DNA of 40,881 nt from JBHEKP01 sp041859375 (GCA_041859375.1 JBHEKP010000008.1:1-40881), one strand, 5' to 3'. Shown: positions 7,824 through 16,603, counted from the stretch's first letter. The notes: generated by a model not told the origin, from the letters alone. Numbers and translations: made by a program.

Positions 7824-9158
7824 TCATGCGTCCCCGGCGGGGACCGCCTCAAGCCAGTGGCCCGACGCGCCGGTGACGCGCACCCGCACGAGGTCGCCAA
7901 TCTCCAGGCTGTCGCCCTTCACGGTGATGGCGCGGTAGCCGTCGGTGCGGCCGTTCATCCACCCGCGCCTGCGCGGGTGGGCGGCGTCAATCAGCACCTC
8001 CTGCTCCGTGCCCGCCAGGGCGCGCTGGCATTCGGCGTTTATCTCCTCCTGCAGGGCGATGACCCGGGCGAGCCGGTCATCCTTTTCCTCCCTGGGCACG
8101 TCGTCGGGGCGGGAGGCCGCCTCGGTGCCGGGGCGGACGGAGTACTTGAAGGGGAATACCTGGCTGAAGCGCACCTCGCGCAGGCAGCGCAGCGTCTCCT
8201 GGAAATCCTCCTCGGTTTCGCCGGGAAAGCCGACAATCAGGTCCGTGCTGATTTCCACACCCGGCGCAACCTTCCGGAGGTAGCGGGTTTTTTCGAGGTA
8301 CTCCTCCAGCGTGTGGTTGCGGCGCATTTCCCTCAGGATGCGGTCCGAACCCGCCTGGAAGGGCAGATGAAGCTGCCTGCAGATCGTCTTCCTCGACGCC
8401 ATCAGGTCGGAAAGGTCGTTGTTCCAGTCCTTGGGGTGGGGCGAGGTGAAGCGCAGCCGGCAGAGCCCCTCAATCCGCGAAATGTCGTCGAGCAACTGGT
8501 AAAAGCGGTAGTCCTTCGAGGCGCGGTAGGAGTTGACGTTCTGGCCGAGCAGCCAGATTTCCCTGGCCCCCCGCGCCACGAGGCTGCGCGCGTCGCGCAG
8601 GATGTTCTCCGCCTCGCGGGACACCTCGCGCCCGCGCGTGTGCGGCACGATGCAGAAGGCGCACATGTTGTTGCAGCCCTTGGTGATGGCGATGTGGGCC
8701 TTGATGCCGTCCATATGGCCCTTTTCCACCCACTCCTCGGGCACGAAATTCTGGATGCGCCCGTCGCGGGGCATCCATCCGGTGGCGCAGACCCGCTCCC
8801 CGCGCCGCACGGCTTCGAGCATTTCCGGCAGCCGGAAAAGGTTGTCCGGGCCGAAGACGAGATCCACCACCTTTTCCCGCTGCAGAATGCGCTCGCCCTC
8901 CTGCTGGGCCACGCAGCCCGCCACGCCGATGACCACCTCCGGACGGAGTTTTTTTTGTTTTCTGAGGGTTCCCAGGAAACTAAACACCTTGTTTTCCGGA
9001 TTATGACGAACAGAGCACGTGTTCACCAGAATGACGGACGCGTCCTCCGGTGATTCGGCGGGATCGTAGCCCTTGGCCGCCAGCATGTCGAGCATGCGGA
9101 AGCTGTCGTGCTCGTTCATCTGGCAGCCGAAGGTTTTGATGTAGACTTTTGGGTTCAT
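7824..9158 (-). CDS. miaB: tRNA-2-methylthio-N6-dimethylallyladenosine synthase MiaB
   Basis: A 444-residue radical SAM methylthiotransferase that modifies isopentenyladenosine-37 in tRNAs reading UNN codons. The N-terminal MTTase domain carries the three auxiliary-cluster cysteines in FGCQMNEHDS (Cys12), NTCSVR (Cys48) and GCVAQQEG (Cys82). The radical SAM motif is CNNMCAFC (Cys162, 166, 169), followed by IVPHTRGRE. A TRAM domain occupies about the last 65 residues. GCQMNEHDS and VPHTRGRE favour MiaB over MtaB or RimO. The start is ATG 9158; the frame remains open upstream, but the conserved N-terminus begins here. A good promoter lies 50 to 80 bases upstream. Confidence 0.96.
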   Translation of the reverse strand: MNPKVYIKTFGCQMNEHDSFRMLDMLAAKGYDPAESPEDASVILVNTCSVRHNPENKVFSFLGTLRKQKKLRPEVVIGVAGCVAQQEGERILQREKVVDLVFGPDNLFRLPEMLEAVRRGERVCATGWMPRDGRIQNFVPEEWVEKGHMDGIKAHIAITKGCNNMCAFCIVPHTRGREVSREAENILRDARSLVARGAREIWLLGQNVNSYRASKDYRFYQLLDDISRIEGLCRLRFTSPHPKDWNNDLSDLMASRKTICRQLHLPFQAGSDRILREMRRNHTLEEYLEKTRYLRKVAPGVEISTDLIVGFPGETEEDFQETLRCLREVRFSQVFPFKYSVRPGTEAASRPDDVPREEKDDRLARVIALQEEINAECQRALAGTEQEVLIDAAHPRRRGWMNGRTDGYRAITVKGDSLEIGDLVRVRVTGASGHWLEAVPAGDA

Positions 9159-9207
9159 GAATCCCCGGTGCGGCGGCGCGTCGCCGATTCTGATGATGTG
9201 AGCGCAA

Positions 9208-9236
9208 AGTATACCACCCGTGCGAAAACGGGGCAA
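9208..9236 (-). promoter_or_regulatory. Promoter of miaB
   Basis: On the minus strand TTGCCC (9231-9236) and TATACT (9208-9213) are separated by exactly 17 bases. The predicted transcript start is about 45 bases before the miaB ATG. It is a strong sigma-70-type match in the divergent spacer between miaB and the ytxJ-like gene. Confidence 0.72.
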
Positions 9237-9270
9237 AAGACGCCGGACCGCCTCCGGCGCGGAGACGGTC

Positions 9271-9624
9271 ATGCGTGAGATAACAACAACGGACGTCCTG
9301 GAAATCCTCCTGGATGACGAGGCTCCCTCGGCGCTTGTGTTCAAGCACAGCACGCGCTGCCCGATTTCGGCGGCGGCGCTGCGCCGGGTGGAGGAATGGG
9401 AGCGCGGCGCGGGCGCGGATGCGCCCCCGGTGTGGATGGTCAGAGTCATTGAACAACGGCCCCTGTCCAACCTCATTGCGGAGCGGACGGGCGTGGCCCA
9501 CCAATCCCCCCAGGCGATGCTGATCCGGGGTGGGCGGGTGCTGTGGCACGCGTCCCACAACGCCGTCGGCGGCGAGGCGATTGACCGGGCGATCCGGGCC
9601 GCGGGGCCGGAAACCAGCGCCTGA
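9271..9624 (+). CDS. ytxJ: YtxJ-like monothiol thioredoxin-fold protein (bacilliredoxin C type)
   Basis: A 117-residue cytosolic thioredoxin-fold protein. The segment VFKHSTRCPISAAALRRVE (active Cys30) and the C-terminal SPQAMLIRGGRVLWHASHN are characteristic of YtxJ/BrxC, a family linked to bacillithiol redox chemistry. The single Cys in CPIS fits a monothiol bacilliredoxin. The start is ATG 9271 with GGAG 6 bases upstream; an upstream in-frame start at 9220 would add an unconserved basic stretch overlapping the miaB promoter. It is divergent from miaB. The family assignment is firm; that this organism makes bacillithiol is inferred. Confidence 0.88.
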   Translation: MREITTTDVLEILLDDEAPSALVFKHSTRCPISAAALRRVEEWERGAGADAPPVWMVRVIEQRPLSNLIAERTGVAHQSPQAMLIRGGRVLWHASHNAVGGEAIDRAIRAAGPETSA

Positions 9625-9675
9625 AAGGCTCAAAAGATGCGGCGGCGGCTGAATTTATGGCATTATTCCCAAACG

Positions 9676-9714
9676 CCGCGCGCAACCGCGCGGACGGCGC
9701 GCAATCGCGGTTTT
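9676..9714 (+). terminator. Probable terminator after the ytxJ-like gene
   Basis: CCGCGCG (9676-9682) and CGCGCGG (9687-9693) form a 7-bp stem with a CAAC loop. A second possible pairing, CCGCG (9686-9690) with CGCGG (9706-9710), is followed directly by TTTT. The cluster lies about 50 bases past the ytxJ-like stop and before the S41-like gene. Confidence 0.5.
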
Positions 9715-9739
9715 AACGCCGGTTAAGAAGGGGCTTGCC

Positions 9740-11218
9740 ATGTTTGGCGGCGGACACAAAAGGGTTGCAACTGCTGCTGCGGCGCTCTGCGTCCTGCTGC
9801 TGGCGGGCTGCGTCCACACACGGCTGCCGATAGTGGGCATCACGGTCCCCTTTCCGAAGAACCCCCTGATGCAGGGCATGCAGACCCTGGGCTACGAGGA
9901 GGGTGACTTCCAGACGCTGGGATGGTCCGCGGCCTTCGAGCAGATGCACGCCAAGCTCTCCCGCGAGTACCCCTTCACCGAATGGAAGGCGGTGGACTGG
10001 GAGTCGCTTCACGACACCTTCGCGGTGCGCATCGCCGACGCGGAGGCGCGCGAGGACGGGCGCGCCTTCTACACCGCGCTGCGCCAGTACACCCATTCGA
10101 TCCCGGACGGCTATATTTTCATCAGCAACGACGACGGGTACCGCGACGCGGCCGTGGGCGGCGGCGTGGGCCTGCAGGTGGTGCCGCTCGACGGCAACAT
10201 GGTGGTGGCCTACGGCGTCACGCCGGGCGGCGAGGCGGACCGCGCGGGCATCCAGTGGGGCGCGCAGATCCTCGAATGGAACGGGAAACCCGTCCGGGAC
10301 GCGCTCAAGGCCGCCCCGGCCTATTGGAACGACACCCCCTCCGCAACCTGGGTGGGGCGCATGCTGGACCAGAGCAAGTACCTGCCCCGCGCCGCCGACG
10401 GCGAGCAGGTGACGGTGACTTTCCTCAACCCGAAGGCGGCGGCCCCGCTCAAGGCCACCCTCACGGCCCGCAGCGACGGCTACCAGGGGGTCGAGGAGGT
10501 GGTCACCTACGCCCGCGACTTCAGCGAGCTTGAATCCCCCTTCGAGGTGAAGCGCCGGCCGGACGGCACGGCGGTGGTCACCATCTTCTCCCAGTCCACC
10601 ACGCTCATGACCCCCTTCCCCGACCGGGCCTTCACCAAGGCCGTCGAGGCGCTCAACCGCGACAAGACGCCGGGGGTGGTGCTTGATCTGCGGGGCAACA
10701 CGGGCGGCGACATGGAACTGGCCGCAAAGTTTGCGGGGCATTTCCTGGCGGAACCGAGGCTCCTCGGTGAAATGGTCGCCTACGACCCGAAAAAGGGCGG
10801 CTTCGCCCTGGACCGGGACGGGCGCATTCTGGTGGAGCCGCAGCAGCCCCGCTACGAGGGCAGGGTGGTCGTGCTGGTGCACCGCACCACCCGCGACACC
10901 GGACAGGTGATCGCCGCCGCGCTGCAGGGGCTGCCCAACGTGCGGGTGGTGGGCGTGCTGGGAACAGAGGGCTCCCTGGCAAAGGTGGGCGGCAAAATCA
11001 AGATGCCCGGCGGCCATGTCATCCATTATCCCGTGGGCAGGATCGTGGACGGCGAAGGCCGGGTGCTGATCAGCGCCAACGCCGAGCTTGAGGGCGGGGT
11101 CATGCCGGACGTGACCATACCGGCCAACATCGAGCTGCTGGACGCCCAGTTCCACCAGGGCCGGGATCCCCTCATGGACGCCGCGCTGGCGGTGCTGGCC
11201 GAATCCACAAAGCAGTGA
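9740..11218 (+). CDS. S41-family-like lipoprotein with PDZ domain, apparently lacking the catalytic dyad
   Basis: A 492-residue lipoprotein with lipobox LAGC (Cys24). A PDZ-like domain lies at about 135-215 (VTPGGEADRAGIQWGAQILEWNGK). The S41 core includes VVLDLRGNTGGD (about 312-323) and VVVLVHRTTRDTGQ (to 389). In C-terminal processing peptidases this second motif reads roughly VLVNxxTASASE, with the first Ser catalytic. Here Asp386 aligns with that Ser, and the position about 25 residues later that holds the catalytic Lys reads Gly within LGTEGSLAK. The fold is clear but activity is doubtful. SD AAGAAGGGG precedes the ATG. The gene is convergent with the GH5-like gene, 10 bases apart. Confidence 0.85.
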   Translation: MFGGGHKRVATAAAALCVLLLAGCVHTRLPIVGITVPFPKNPLMQGMQTLGYEEGDFQTLGWSAAFEQMHAKLSREYPFTEWKAVDWESLHDTFAVRIADAEAREDGRAFYTALRQYTHSIPDGYIFISNDDGYRDAAVGGGVGLQVVPLDGNMVVAYGVTPGGEADRAGIQWGAQILEWNGKPVRDALKAAPAYWNDTPSATWVGRMLDQSKYLPRAADGEQVTVTFLNPKAAAPLKATLTARSDGYQGVEEVVTYARDFSELESPFEVKRRPDGTAVVTIFSQSTTLMTPFPDRAFTKAVEALNRDKTPGVVLDLRGNTGGDMELAAKFAGHFLAEPRLLGEMVAYDPKKGGFALDRDGRILVEPQQPRYEGRVVVLVHRTTRDTGQVIAAALQGLPNVRVVGVLGTEGSLAKVGGKIKMPGGHVIHYPVGRIVDGEGRVLISANAELEGGVMPDVTIPANIELLDAQFHQGRDPLMDAALAVLAESTKQ

Positions 11219-11228
11219 CCCCCCGCGC

Positions 11229-12959
11229 CTATTTTTCCGCCACGGGCAGGACGCGCAGGGCCGTGTCCCCGGAGAAGGGGGGCGAAGTCAGGACCATTTT
11301 GCCCCCGACGGTTTTCCCCTCCCCCGTGTGAACCACCCGTCCGGCGGCGGTGTCCCACCATTCCACCGTGCGGGGGCCGTCCGCAAGGCCCCGCAGGGTC
11401 ACCACCGCGCGCCGGGCTTCGGGCGCGTCCTTGTCCCGCCCCCGGGGATAATGGCAGCGCCGGTCAATCACATAAGCCAGCGCCAGCGCGCCGTCCGAAA
11501 GGGCGTAAACATCGGCGTTTTCGCCGCCCTCCGCCTTCACGGGCTCCCATCCGGGGCCGCCAAGCCCCGTGGTCCCGACGAAATCCGTGAGGGACTTCCA
11601 GACGCCGTAACAGCCGGCGGCATGCAGATCCTCCCACCACCAGGGCATGGCCGTGCCCGCCATGCCCCCCAGCAGCCCGGTCCACACCGCCTGGCGCATG
11701 GCGCGGCGGTGCGGGTCCAGCTCCGCGCCGGGATTCCGCCATGTCGCGCCGAATTCACCGACAAACACGGGCTTGTCAAACCGCTTTGCAAAACGCTCCG
11801 CCGCCGCCGATATGATTTCGCCCAGCGGCTTTTGGCTCGGATCGTGGTACAGGTGCAGCTGGCAGTAGTCCATCTCCGGCATGGACCACATGTCCGCCTC
11901 CTCATGCCAGCCGCTGAAACTGGTGGTGATTGGGTGGGCGCAGGGGTCCATGGCGCGCAATGCCCGCGCCGCGGCACCGTGCCACCGCGTCACATCCCCC
12001 CGGTTCAGCACGCCGTAGACGTTGTTGATCTCGTTGAAAAACTGCCAGGAGAGCAGCGACGGGAAGGCGGTGTAGCGGGCGACGAGGTAGCGCATGCGCT
12101 TCCTGTGCAGTTCCGCCGCCCCGGGACTGGTGAAGAACTCGTTCTGCGTGGCGCAGGGGCCGCCCTGCGCCGCGTTGTAGGGGTGATCCGGCCAGAAGTT
12201 GTTGCCGCCCCACACGTCGGGCTTGTCCTGGAAGATGCCGTGGAAGTCGAGGCAGAGCATCACCCGGACGCCCTTTTCCTCCGCCAGGCGCATCACATAG
12301 TCCAGCCGCCAGGCGCCCTCCTGGTTGTAGTTGAGCCGCTCGCCCGGCGCGACCTCGACGGCAAAGGCGTAGGGGCTCATCCAGAGCCGGGTGTAGTTCA
12401 TCCCCGCGTCCGCAAAGGCCCCCAGCCATTGGTCATAGTCGCGGGTGCCCGCCGCGCCGTGCCAGCAGAGGTTCGAGCCCAGCAGCGGAAGGGGGGTGCC
12501 GTCGTCCAGCGAGAAATAGCGCGCCCCCTTTTTTGCGCGCCCATACCCGTGCCACGGCCGCCGTGGCGGCAAGGCCTCGAATTCGCCCCGCCCGGCCTCG
12601 GCAAACCCGCCCCCGCCGAGTGAAACCATGAGCCGCCAGGCGTGCCTGCCTGGAACGGCGGCGGTGTGGCGGACGCGCCAGCCGGGCGCGCCGGTTTTCT
12701 CAAGGGTTTCCCTTCCGTCGGCAAAAGCGCGCGCGTACTCCTGCGCCCAAAAGGCCGGCATGGTGAGCGGCGGCCCCGACGGCGGGGTGAATTCCACATC
12801 CAAAGCGACCGCGCCGGGGTCATAAGGGTTGGCTCCACCCGTGTCCGGCGCGTTTTCAATGAGAAACTCCGCCGTCCTTCCCGTCTCCACCGGATTGGTT
12901 GTGGTCAGGGCGGCCGCGCCCAGCACGGCAAGGCATGAGAAAAGCGCCTGGGTGATCAT
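11229..12959 (-). CDS. Secreted GH5-like glycoside hydrolase with DUF5060-like N-terminus
   Basis: A 576-residue exported protein with a signal peptide of about 18 residues. An N-terminal beta domain (about 25-110) resembles DUF5060 (VALDVEFTPPSGPPLTMPAF). A TIM-barrel region follows with PLLGSNLCWHG, GMNYTRLWMSPYAFAV, SWQFFNEINN (acid/base Glu near 310) and KPVFVGEFGATW (nucleophile Glu near 400). Both glutamates are spaced as in clan GH-A. A C-terminal beta domain ends the protein. Substrate cannot be read from sequence. ATG 12959 has AGGGA just upstream. It follows the TPR/EF-Tu-barrel gene by 42 bases and may be the end of that operon. Confidence 0.82.
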   Translation of the reverse strand: MITQALFSCLAVLGAAALTTTNPVETGRTAEFLIENAPDTGGANPYDPGAVALDVEFTPPSGPPLTMPAFWAQEYARAFADGRETLEKTGAPGWRVRHTAAVPGRHAWRLMVSLGGGGFAEAGRGEFEALPPRRPWHGYGRAKKGARYFSLDDGTPLPLLGSNLCWHGAAGTRDYDQWLGAFADAGMNYTRLWMSPYAFAVEVAPGERLNYNQEGAWRLDYVMRLAEEKGVRVMLCLDFHGIFQDKPDVWGGNNFWPDHPYNAAQGGPCATQNEFFTSPGAAELHRKRMRYLVARYTAFPSLLSWQFFNEINNVYGVLNRGDVTRWHGAAARALRAMDPCAHPITTSFSGWHEEADMWSMPEMDYCQLHLYHDPSQKPLGEIISAAAERFAKRFDKPVFVGEFGATWRNPGAELDPHRRAMRQAVWTGLLGGMAGTAMPWWWEDLHAAGCYGVWKSLTDFVGTTGLGGPGWEPVKAEGGENADVYALSDGALALAYVIDRRCHYPRGRDKDAPEARRAVVTLRGLADGPRTVEWWDTAAGRVVHTGEGKTVGGKMVLTSPPFSGDTALRVLPVAEK

Positions 12960-13001
12960 GGGTGTCCCTTTTTGCCCGAGGCCGCCGCCGAAAAGGGGGG
13001 G

Positions 13002-14351
13002 CTAGCGCATCAGGTTGATGAGGGCCGCAACGAGCGCCACCGCAAGCGCGGCAATGAGGGCGGGCAGGACGTAGTTCTTCCCGCCGGCCGGGGCCGCGCC
13101 GCCGTAGAGTTTCGCGATTTCCGGGAACTCGGGGCCCAGCAGCAGGGGAATGGACTGCCACTCGCCCACGCGGTCGCGGCGGCACCGTGCGTCGCGGGGC
13201 ACCACCTCCCTGGCCACCGCCTTGACCAGCTCCGCCGGATCGGAGGATTCGTACATGACCTCGCCGGTGGCGTCGGCAAACTGCCACACATGCCCCAGCT
13301 TGAAGCGGTTGCGGTAGTCGTAGACGCGCTGCGCCAGGGCGTTGCGCCCGTCGGGCTCGCGGGTGGCCGAGTACAGGCGCTCGAGAAAACTCAGCCCCTG
13401 GTCGGGCTTGCCGGTGCGGCCGAGGGCCTCGGCGAGGAGGTGGATCACCATCGGGTCGGAGGAGCCCCCCTTCTCATACGCGGACTGGATGTGCCGCGCC
13501 GCGCGCTCGGCGCTGCCAAAGGGAGCGGGCGCGTCAAGGTAAAGCTGGGCGATGATGCGGTGCGCCGCGTAATGGCCGGGATGCTGGAGCAGGTGCATGT
13601 TGAGCAGCCGCTCCGCGTCGCCGTACTCGCCGCGCTTCATCATCTTCTCGATGTTGACCAGCTCCGGCGTCATCCTGGACGTGGCCGCCGCCGCGGGGGC
13701 CTCGGAGGACACCACCATGGTCGCGCCGTAGTATTCCTCGTGGGCGGTGCAGGTGGCGGAGGCGCCGGGAAGCACCGCGGCGGGATCCGCCTTGAGCAGC
13801 ATGGAAACCTTCTGCCCCGCGCGCACCATCTGCAGGGGCATCTCCGCCGTGCCGATGCGCAGGATCGGCGCGGTGATGGAGCCGCCGCCGGGGGTCACCA
13901 CCACAAGCTCGTCGCCGGGATGAAAAACCCCGGAGCGCACATGCCCCGTGATGGAGCATTCCTCCATGGACACGGGGAACACCGTCTGGATGGTGAGCAG
14001 GTTCACCGCGCCCGGATCGGACTTGCGCGCCCCGGCGTCCCCCTCGTCGTCGCCGAAGGGATCCCCAGCGGGGGCCGCGGGACGCTGCGCCGCGCGCGCG
14101 GCGGTGATGGCCTCGCGCACCCGCGCGGCGGAGGCCTCGTCTATCTTGCCCTCAAGACGGAACAGGCATTTTTCAGCCTCGTCCACGTTGCCTATGCCCG
14201 CAAGGCACAGGGCGCGGTGAAAATTCACGTGCCTGCTGTTGGGCCGTTCCCGGTCCAGGGTGTCGAGGATTTCGAGCGCGCCCGCGTGATCACCGGCGCC
14301 CATCAGCGCAACAGACTGGTCATACAGGGCCTTTGCTTCGTCGTTTGTCAT
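13002..14351 (-). CDS. TPR protein with EF-Tu domain-2-like barrel and C-terminal membrane anchor
   Basis: A 449-residue protein without a signal peptide. Residues 1-65 look like TPR helices (ALYDQSVALMGAGDHAGALEIL). An acidic linker follows. Residues about 115-180 resemble the second domain of EF-Tu-type GTPases: FPVSMEECSITGHVRSG, FHPGDELVVV and MVRAGQKVSMLLK match the ITGRVxxGxxxxGDEVxxV pattern, yet there is no GTPase domain. More TPR-like repeats run to about 330. The last 24 residues are a hydrophobic anchor ending LINLMR. No described family with this order is known to me. ATG 14351 is chosen; a TTG 18 bases upstream is possible. Function unknown. Confidence 0.78.
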   Translation of the reverse strand: MTNDEAKALYDQSVALMGAGDHAGALEILDTLDRERPNSRHVNFHRALCLAGIGNVDEAEKCLFRLEGKIDEASAARVREAITAARAAQRPAAPAGDPFGDDEGDAGARKSDPGAVNLLTIQTVFPVSMEECSITGHVRSGVFHPGDELVVVTPGGGSITAPILRIGTAEMPLQMVRAGQKVSMLLKADPAAVLPGASATCTAHEEYYGATMVVSSEAPAAAATSRMTPELVNIEKMMKRGEYGDAERLLNMHLLQHPGHYAAHRIIAQLYLDAPAPFGSAERAARHIQSAYEKGGSSDPMVIHLLAEALGRTGKPDQGLSFLERLYSATREPDGRNALAQRVYDYRNRFKLGHVWQFADATGEVMYESSDPAELVKAVAREVVPRDARCRRDRVGEWQSIPLLLGPEFPEIAKLYGGAAPAGGKNYVLPALIAALAVALVAALINLMR

Positions 14352-14454
14352 GCCTGTCTTGTGCTCCAAAAAAGAGAATGCCGGTTTTGCGCCCGGAGCC
14401 TGTTCACCCGTTCTCTATAATACACACTTTTCTCCGGGAACGCGACAGGTTTTG

Positions 14455-15444
14455 TCAAGACTTTTCAGGCAGCAGCACCACCTCGTCCACCAGCACCATC
14501 CCGCGGGTCCACGCATGGGTGAGGGTGATTTCATGGAGCGCGGCGGGCCTGTCCAGCGCAATCACCGTCCGGTAGCGCTGGCGCGGCTGGCCGCCCCCGG
14601 TCTTCCACGCTTCGAACAGCGCCGCCCGGCCCCGCCGGTCGAGACCCATCTGGTCCACAAGCGGTTCCTCGTTGGGAAGGATGTCGGGACCGAGCCGCAG
14701 GGGAAATTCCTGCTTGAACCCCTGTTCCCCGGCCACGGACAGGGTGGCCATCGGACGGCCCCATCCCGCCAGGGAACGCCAGGGCAGCCAGGCCACAGAA
14801 GACACCACCGCCACCGCGCGGATTTTTCGGCCCGCCGCCTTTTCGTCCACCGGCAGCGTCATCCCCGCGCCCGGCCCGATGCGGAAACGCCGGTCCAGCC
14901 GGATGGCGTCCGCGCCGAAAGCGCCGGTGATTTTTTCCGCTTTTACCGCCGAACTTTCCGCAACAGGCGAGACAAAAAGCGGCATGACCGCCAGGGGCCA
15001 GGATTTCTCCACGCCGCCGTCCGCCGCGCAGCGCTCCAAGGCCACGCGCAGCACCGAGTCGCCGCTGCCGAACACGGGCTCAAGCCGCCATTCCCGCGAG
15101 AGCACGCCGCCCTCCATGGACGACAACGGAACCGTCATGGTCCTGACCGCGCCCGATGATTCGATGCGCGCAGAAAGGCGCAGCGCCTCCGGAGCGGGTT
15201 CGGCGGGTTCCATCTGAAAGAACCAGCGGTATGTCCCGCCCTCGGAAAGGGACAGGGGCCGCCCGGCCGGGACGCCCGCTTCGTCCTCCACGCAAAGGCC
15301 GCGCAGCTCCACCGGCGCCGCAGGCGCCTCCATTTCCAGCGAAAGGGGCCGCGCGGGAATGGGGATGAAGGTCCGGCCGCCATCGCACCAGGCCCCGGCC
15401 AGCGGCAGCAGCACCGCCAGCACCGCGCCGCGAACCAGGCTCAT
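14455..15444 (-). CDS. Exported protein of unknown function, partner B of a coupled pair
   Basis: A 329-residue protein with a short signal peptide (MSLVRGAVLAVLLPLAGAW). The rest looks beta-rich, with no motif I recognise. Its C-terminal half resembles that of the upstream gene: FRIGPGAGMTLPV then a GRKIRAVAVVSS-like strand, and a final RPAALHEITLTHAW plus MVLVDEVVLLPE that parallels PAALTGLAF plus VVVDVFDVVLLLE in the partner. The two genes overlap as ATGA (15441-15444), so they are translationally coupled. A galactose-binding-like or other beta-sandwich fold is possible, but that is a guess. Confidence 0.72.
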   Translation of the reverse strand: MSLVRGAVLAVLLPLAGAWCDGGRTFIPIPARPLSLEMEAPAAPVELRGLCVEDEAGVPAGRPLSLSEGGTYRWFFQMEPAEPAPEALRLSARIESSGAVRTMTVPLSSMEGGVLSREWRLEPVFGSGDSVLRVALERCAADGGVEKSWPLAVMPLFVSPVAESSAVKAEKITGAFGADAIRLDRRFRIGPGAGMTLPVDEKAAGRKIRAVAVVSSVAWLPWRSLAGWGRPMATLSVAGEQGFKQEFPLRLGPDILPNEEPLVDQMGLDRRGRAALFEAWKTGGGQPRQRYRTVIALDRPAALHEITLTHAWTRGMVLVDEVVLLPEKS

Positions 15445-16592
15445 TGGGGCGGCTCCGCCGCAGGGGGCGGGCCGGACGGCTCCGGCGCGGGGGCCTCAAG
15501 AAGCAGCACCACGTCAAAAACATCCACCACCACATTCGAGACCGGCCTGAAGGCGAGGCCGGTCAGCGCCGCCGGGGCGGGCAGGTCAAACTGGGCCGCG
15601 TAACGGTGCCTGCGCATGGGCAGCCCGCCGCTGTCGGTGGTGTCGGCCTCCTGCGAGTCTATGATCTCCGCCTTGCCGTGGCCCATGCTCCGGGCGGGGT
15701 AAAAATCATAATCGGTCCGGGCCGTGTGCGCACCGCTCAGCACCGGAACCGCCGCCATGGCCGCGCCCCCGGCGGTCTGCGGGACCATCTCAAACACGGG
15801 CTTGTCCTGCGGCACGTCCCCGTAGGAAAAGGCCGAGCAGACCAGCACCGAAACGACACGCCCCCCCACGGACGGCGTCACGGGCAGCACCACCGACGCG
15901 CCCCGGCACAGGCGGAAACTTTTGGAAAGCACCATGCCGCCGGGGGCGCGCGCCTCCAGCAGCTTTCGCGGGATTTTCCCCCCGCCCACGCGCGGTGCCA
16001 CCGTCACGGCCAAATCCATGAGGGGCAGCGTCTTTCTTCCCTTGTCGCGCTGGACGCTCTCCAGCCCGATTAAGAGGCGGGCCTCGCCGCTCACCGAGAC
16101 GAGGACGGCGGGCAGGTTGACGGTGTGCGGCTGCCGGTAAACGCCGCCCGCCTCCCAGGGGGGCGCGCCCGCCTCGGGGCCGGCCTCGAGCGTATCGCCT
16201 CCGGACACCATGAACCGGTGCGCCCAAAACCGCGCCGAAAGGGGCAGCCGCGCCGGCAGGCGGACATAGGGCACCCAGTAGGCCACAATCTCCAGCGGCT
16301 TGTTGGCGTCAACCGCCGGCGTGTCCCCCGTCAGGGGCGCGCCGTCCTGGAGCAGGTCGATCCCGAGCAGCCGCAGCGGACCCGGATCACCCCCCGGCGG
16401 CAGCAGGGCATTGGCCGAGGGCGCGGCAAAATCGGGGGAGGTTTTGGCGGAACCATCGGGCGCGCCGCCGTGGGCGAGGGCGGCGGCAAGGCAAAGGACC
16501 GCCGCAAGCCCCGCAACGGGGCCGCGTCTTCCATGATGTGTCCCGCAACGGGGAGGCTGCCTGTTCATCAAATCCGGGTCCGATCCTTTCAT
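15441..16592 (-). CDS. Exported protein of unknown function, partner A of a coupled pair
   Basis: Up to 383 residues. The N-terminus has a twin-Arg-like RRG followed by a hydrophobic signal segment (VAGLAAVLCLAAALAHGG). The mature part is beta-rich: LRLLGIDLLQDG, LPARLPLSARFWAHRF, then a C-terminal region similar to the downstream gene. The C-terminus is a Pro-rich tail (PAPEPSGPPPAAEPPQ). The start is uncertain: ATG 16592 lies only about 12 bases from a perfect TATAAT (16604-16609), which would give a nearly leaderless message; ATG 16568 is the alternative, with AAAGGA too far upstream to be a good ribosome site. No family recognised. Confidence 0.7.
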   Translation of the reverse strand: MKGSDPDLMNRQPPRCGTHHGRRGPVAGLAAVLCLAAALAHGGAPDGSAKTSPDFAAPSANALLPPGGDPGPLRLLGIDLLQDGAPLTGDTPAVDANKPLEIVAYWVPYVRLPARLPLSARFWAHRFMVSGGDTLEAGPEAGAPPWEAGGVYRQPHTVNLPAVLVSVSGEARLLIGLESVQRDKGRKTLPLMDLAVTVAPRVGGGKIPRKLLEARAPGGMVLSKSFRLCRGASVVLPVTPSVGGRVVSVLVCSAFSYGDVPQDKPVFEMVPQTAGGAAMAAVPVLSGAHTARTDYDFYPARSMGHGKAEIIDSQEADTTDSGGLPMRRHRYAAQFDLPAPAALTGLAFRPVSNVVVDVFDVVLLLEAPAPEPSGPPPAAEPPQ

Positions 16593-16603
16593 GTGCGCGC
16601 CCC

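Noticed and set aside
9159..9560. N-terminal extension of MiaB
   Set aside because: It would run across the promoter and the divergent ytxJ-like gene; the conserved MiaB N-terminus begins at 9158.
14415..14458. TTGACA (14453-14458) with TATTAT downstream as a promoter for the TPR/EF-Tu-barrel gene
   Set aside because: The spacing is about 30 bases, far from 16 to 18, and neither box has a good partner at the right distance.
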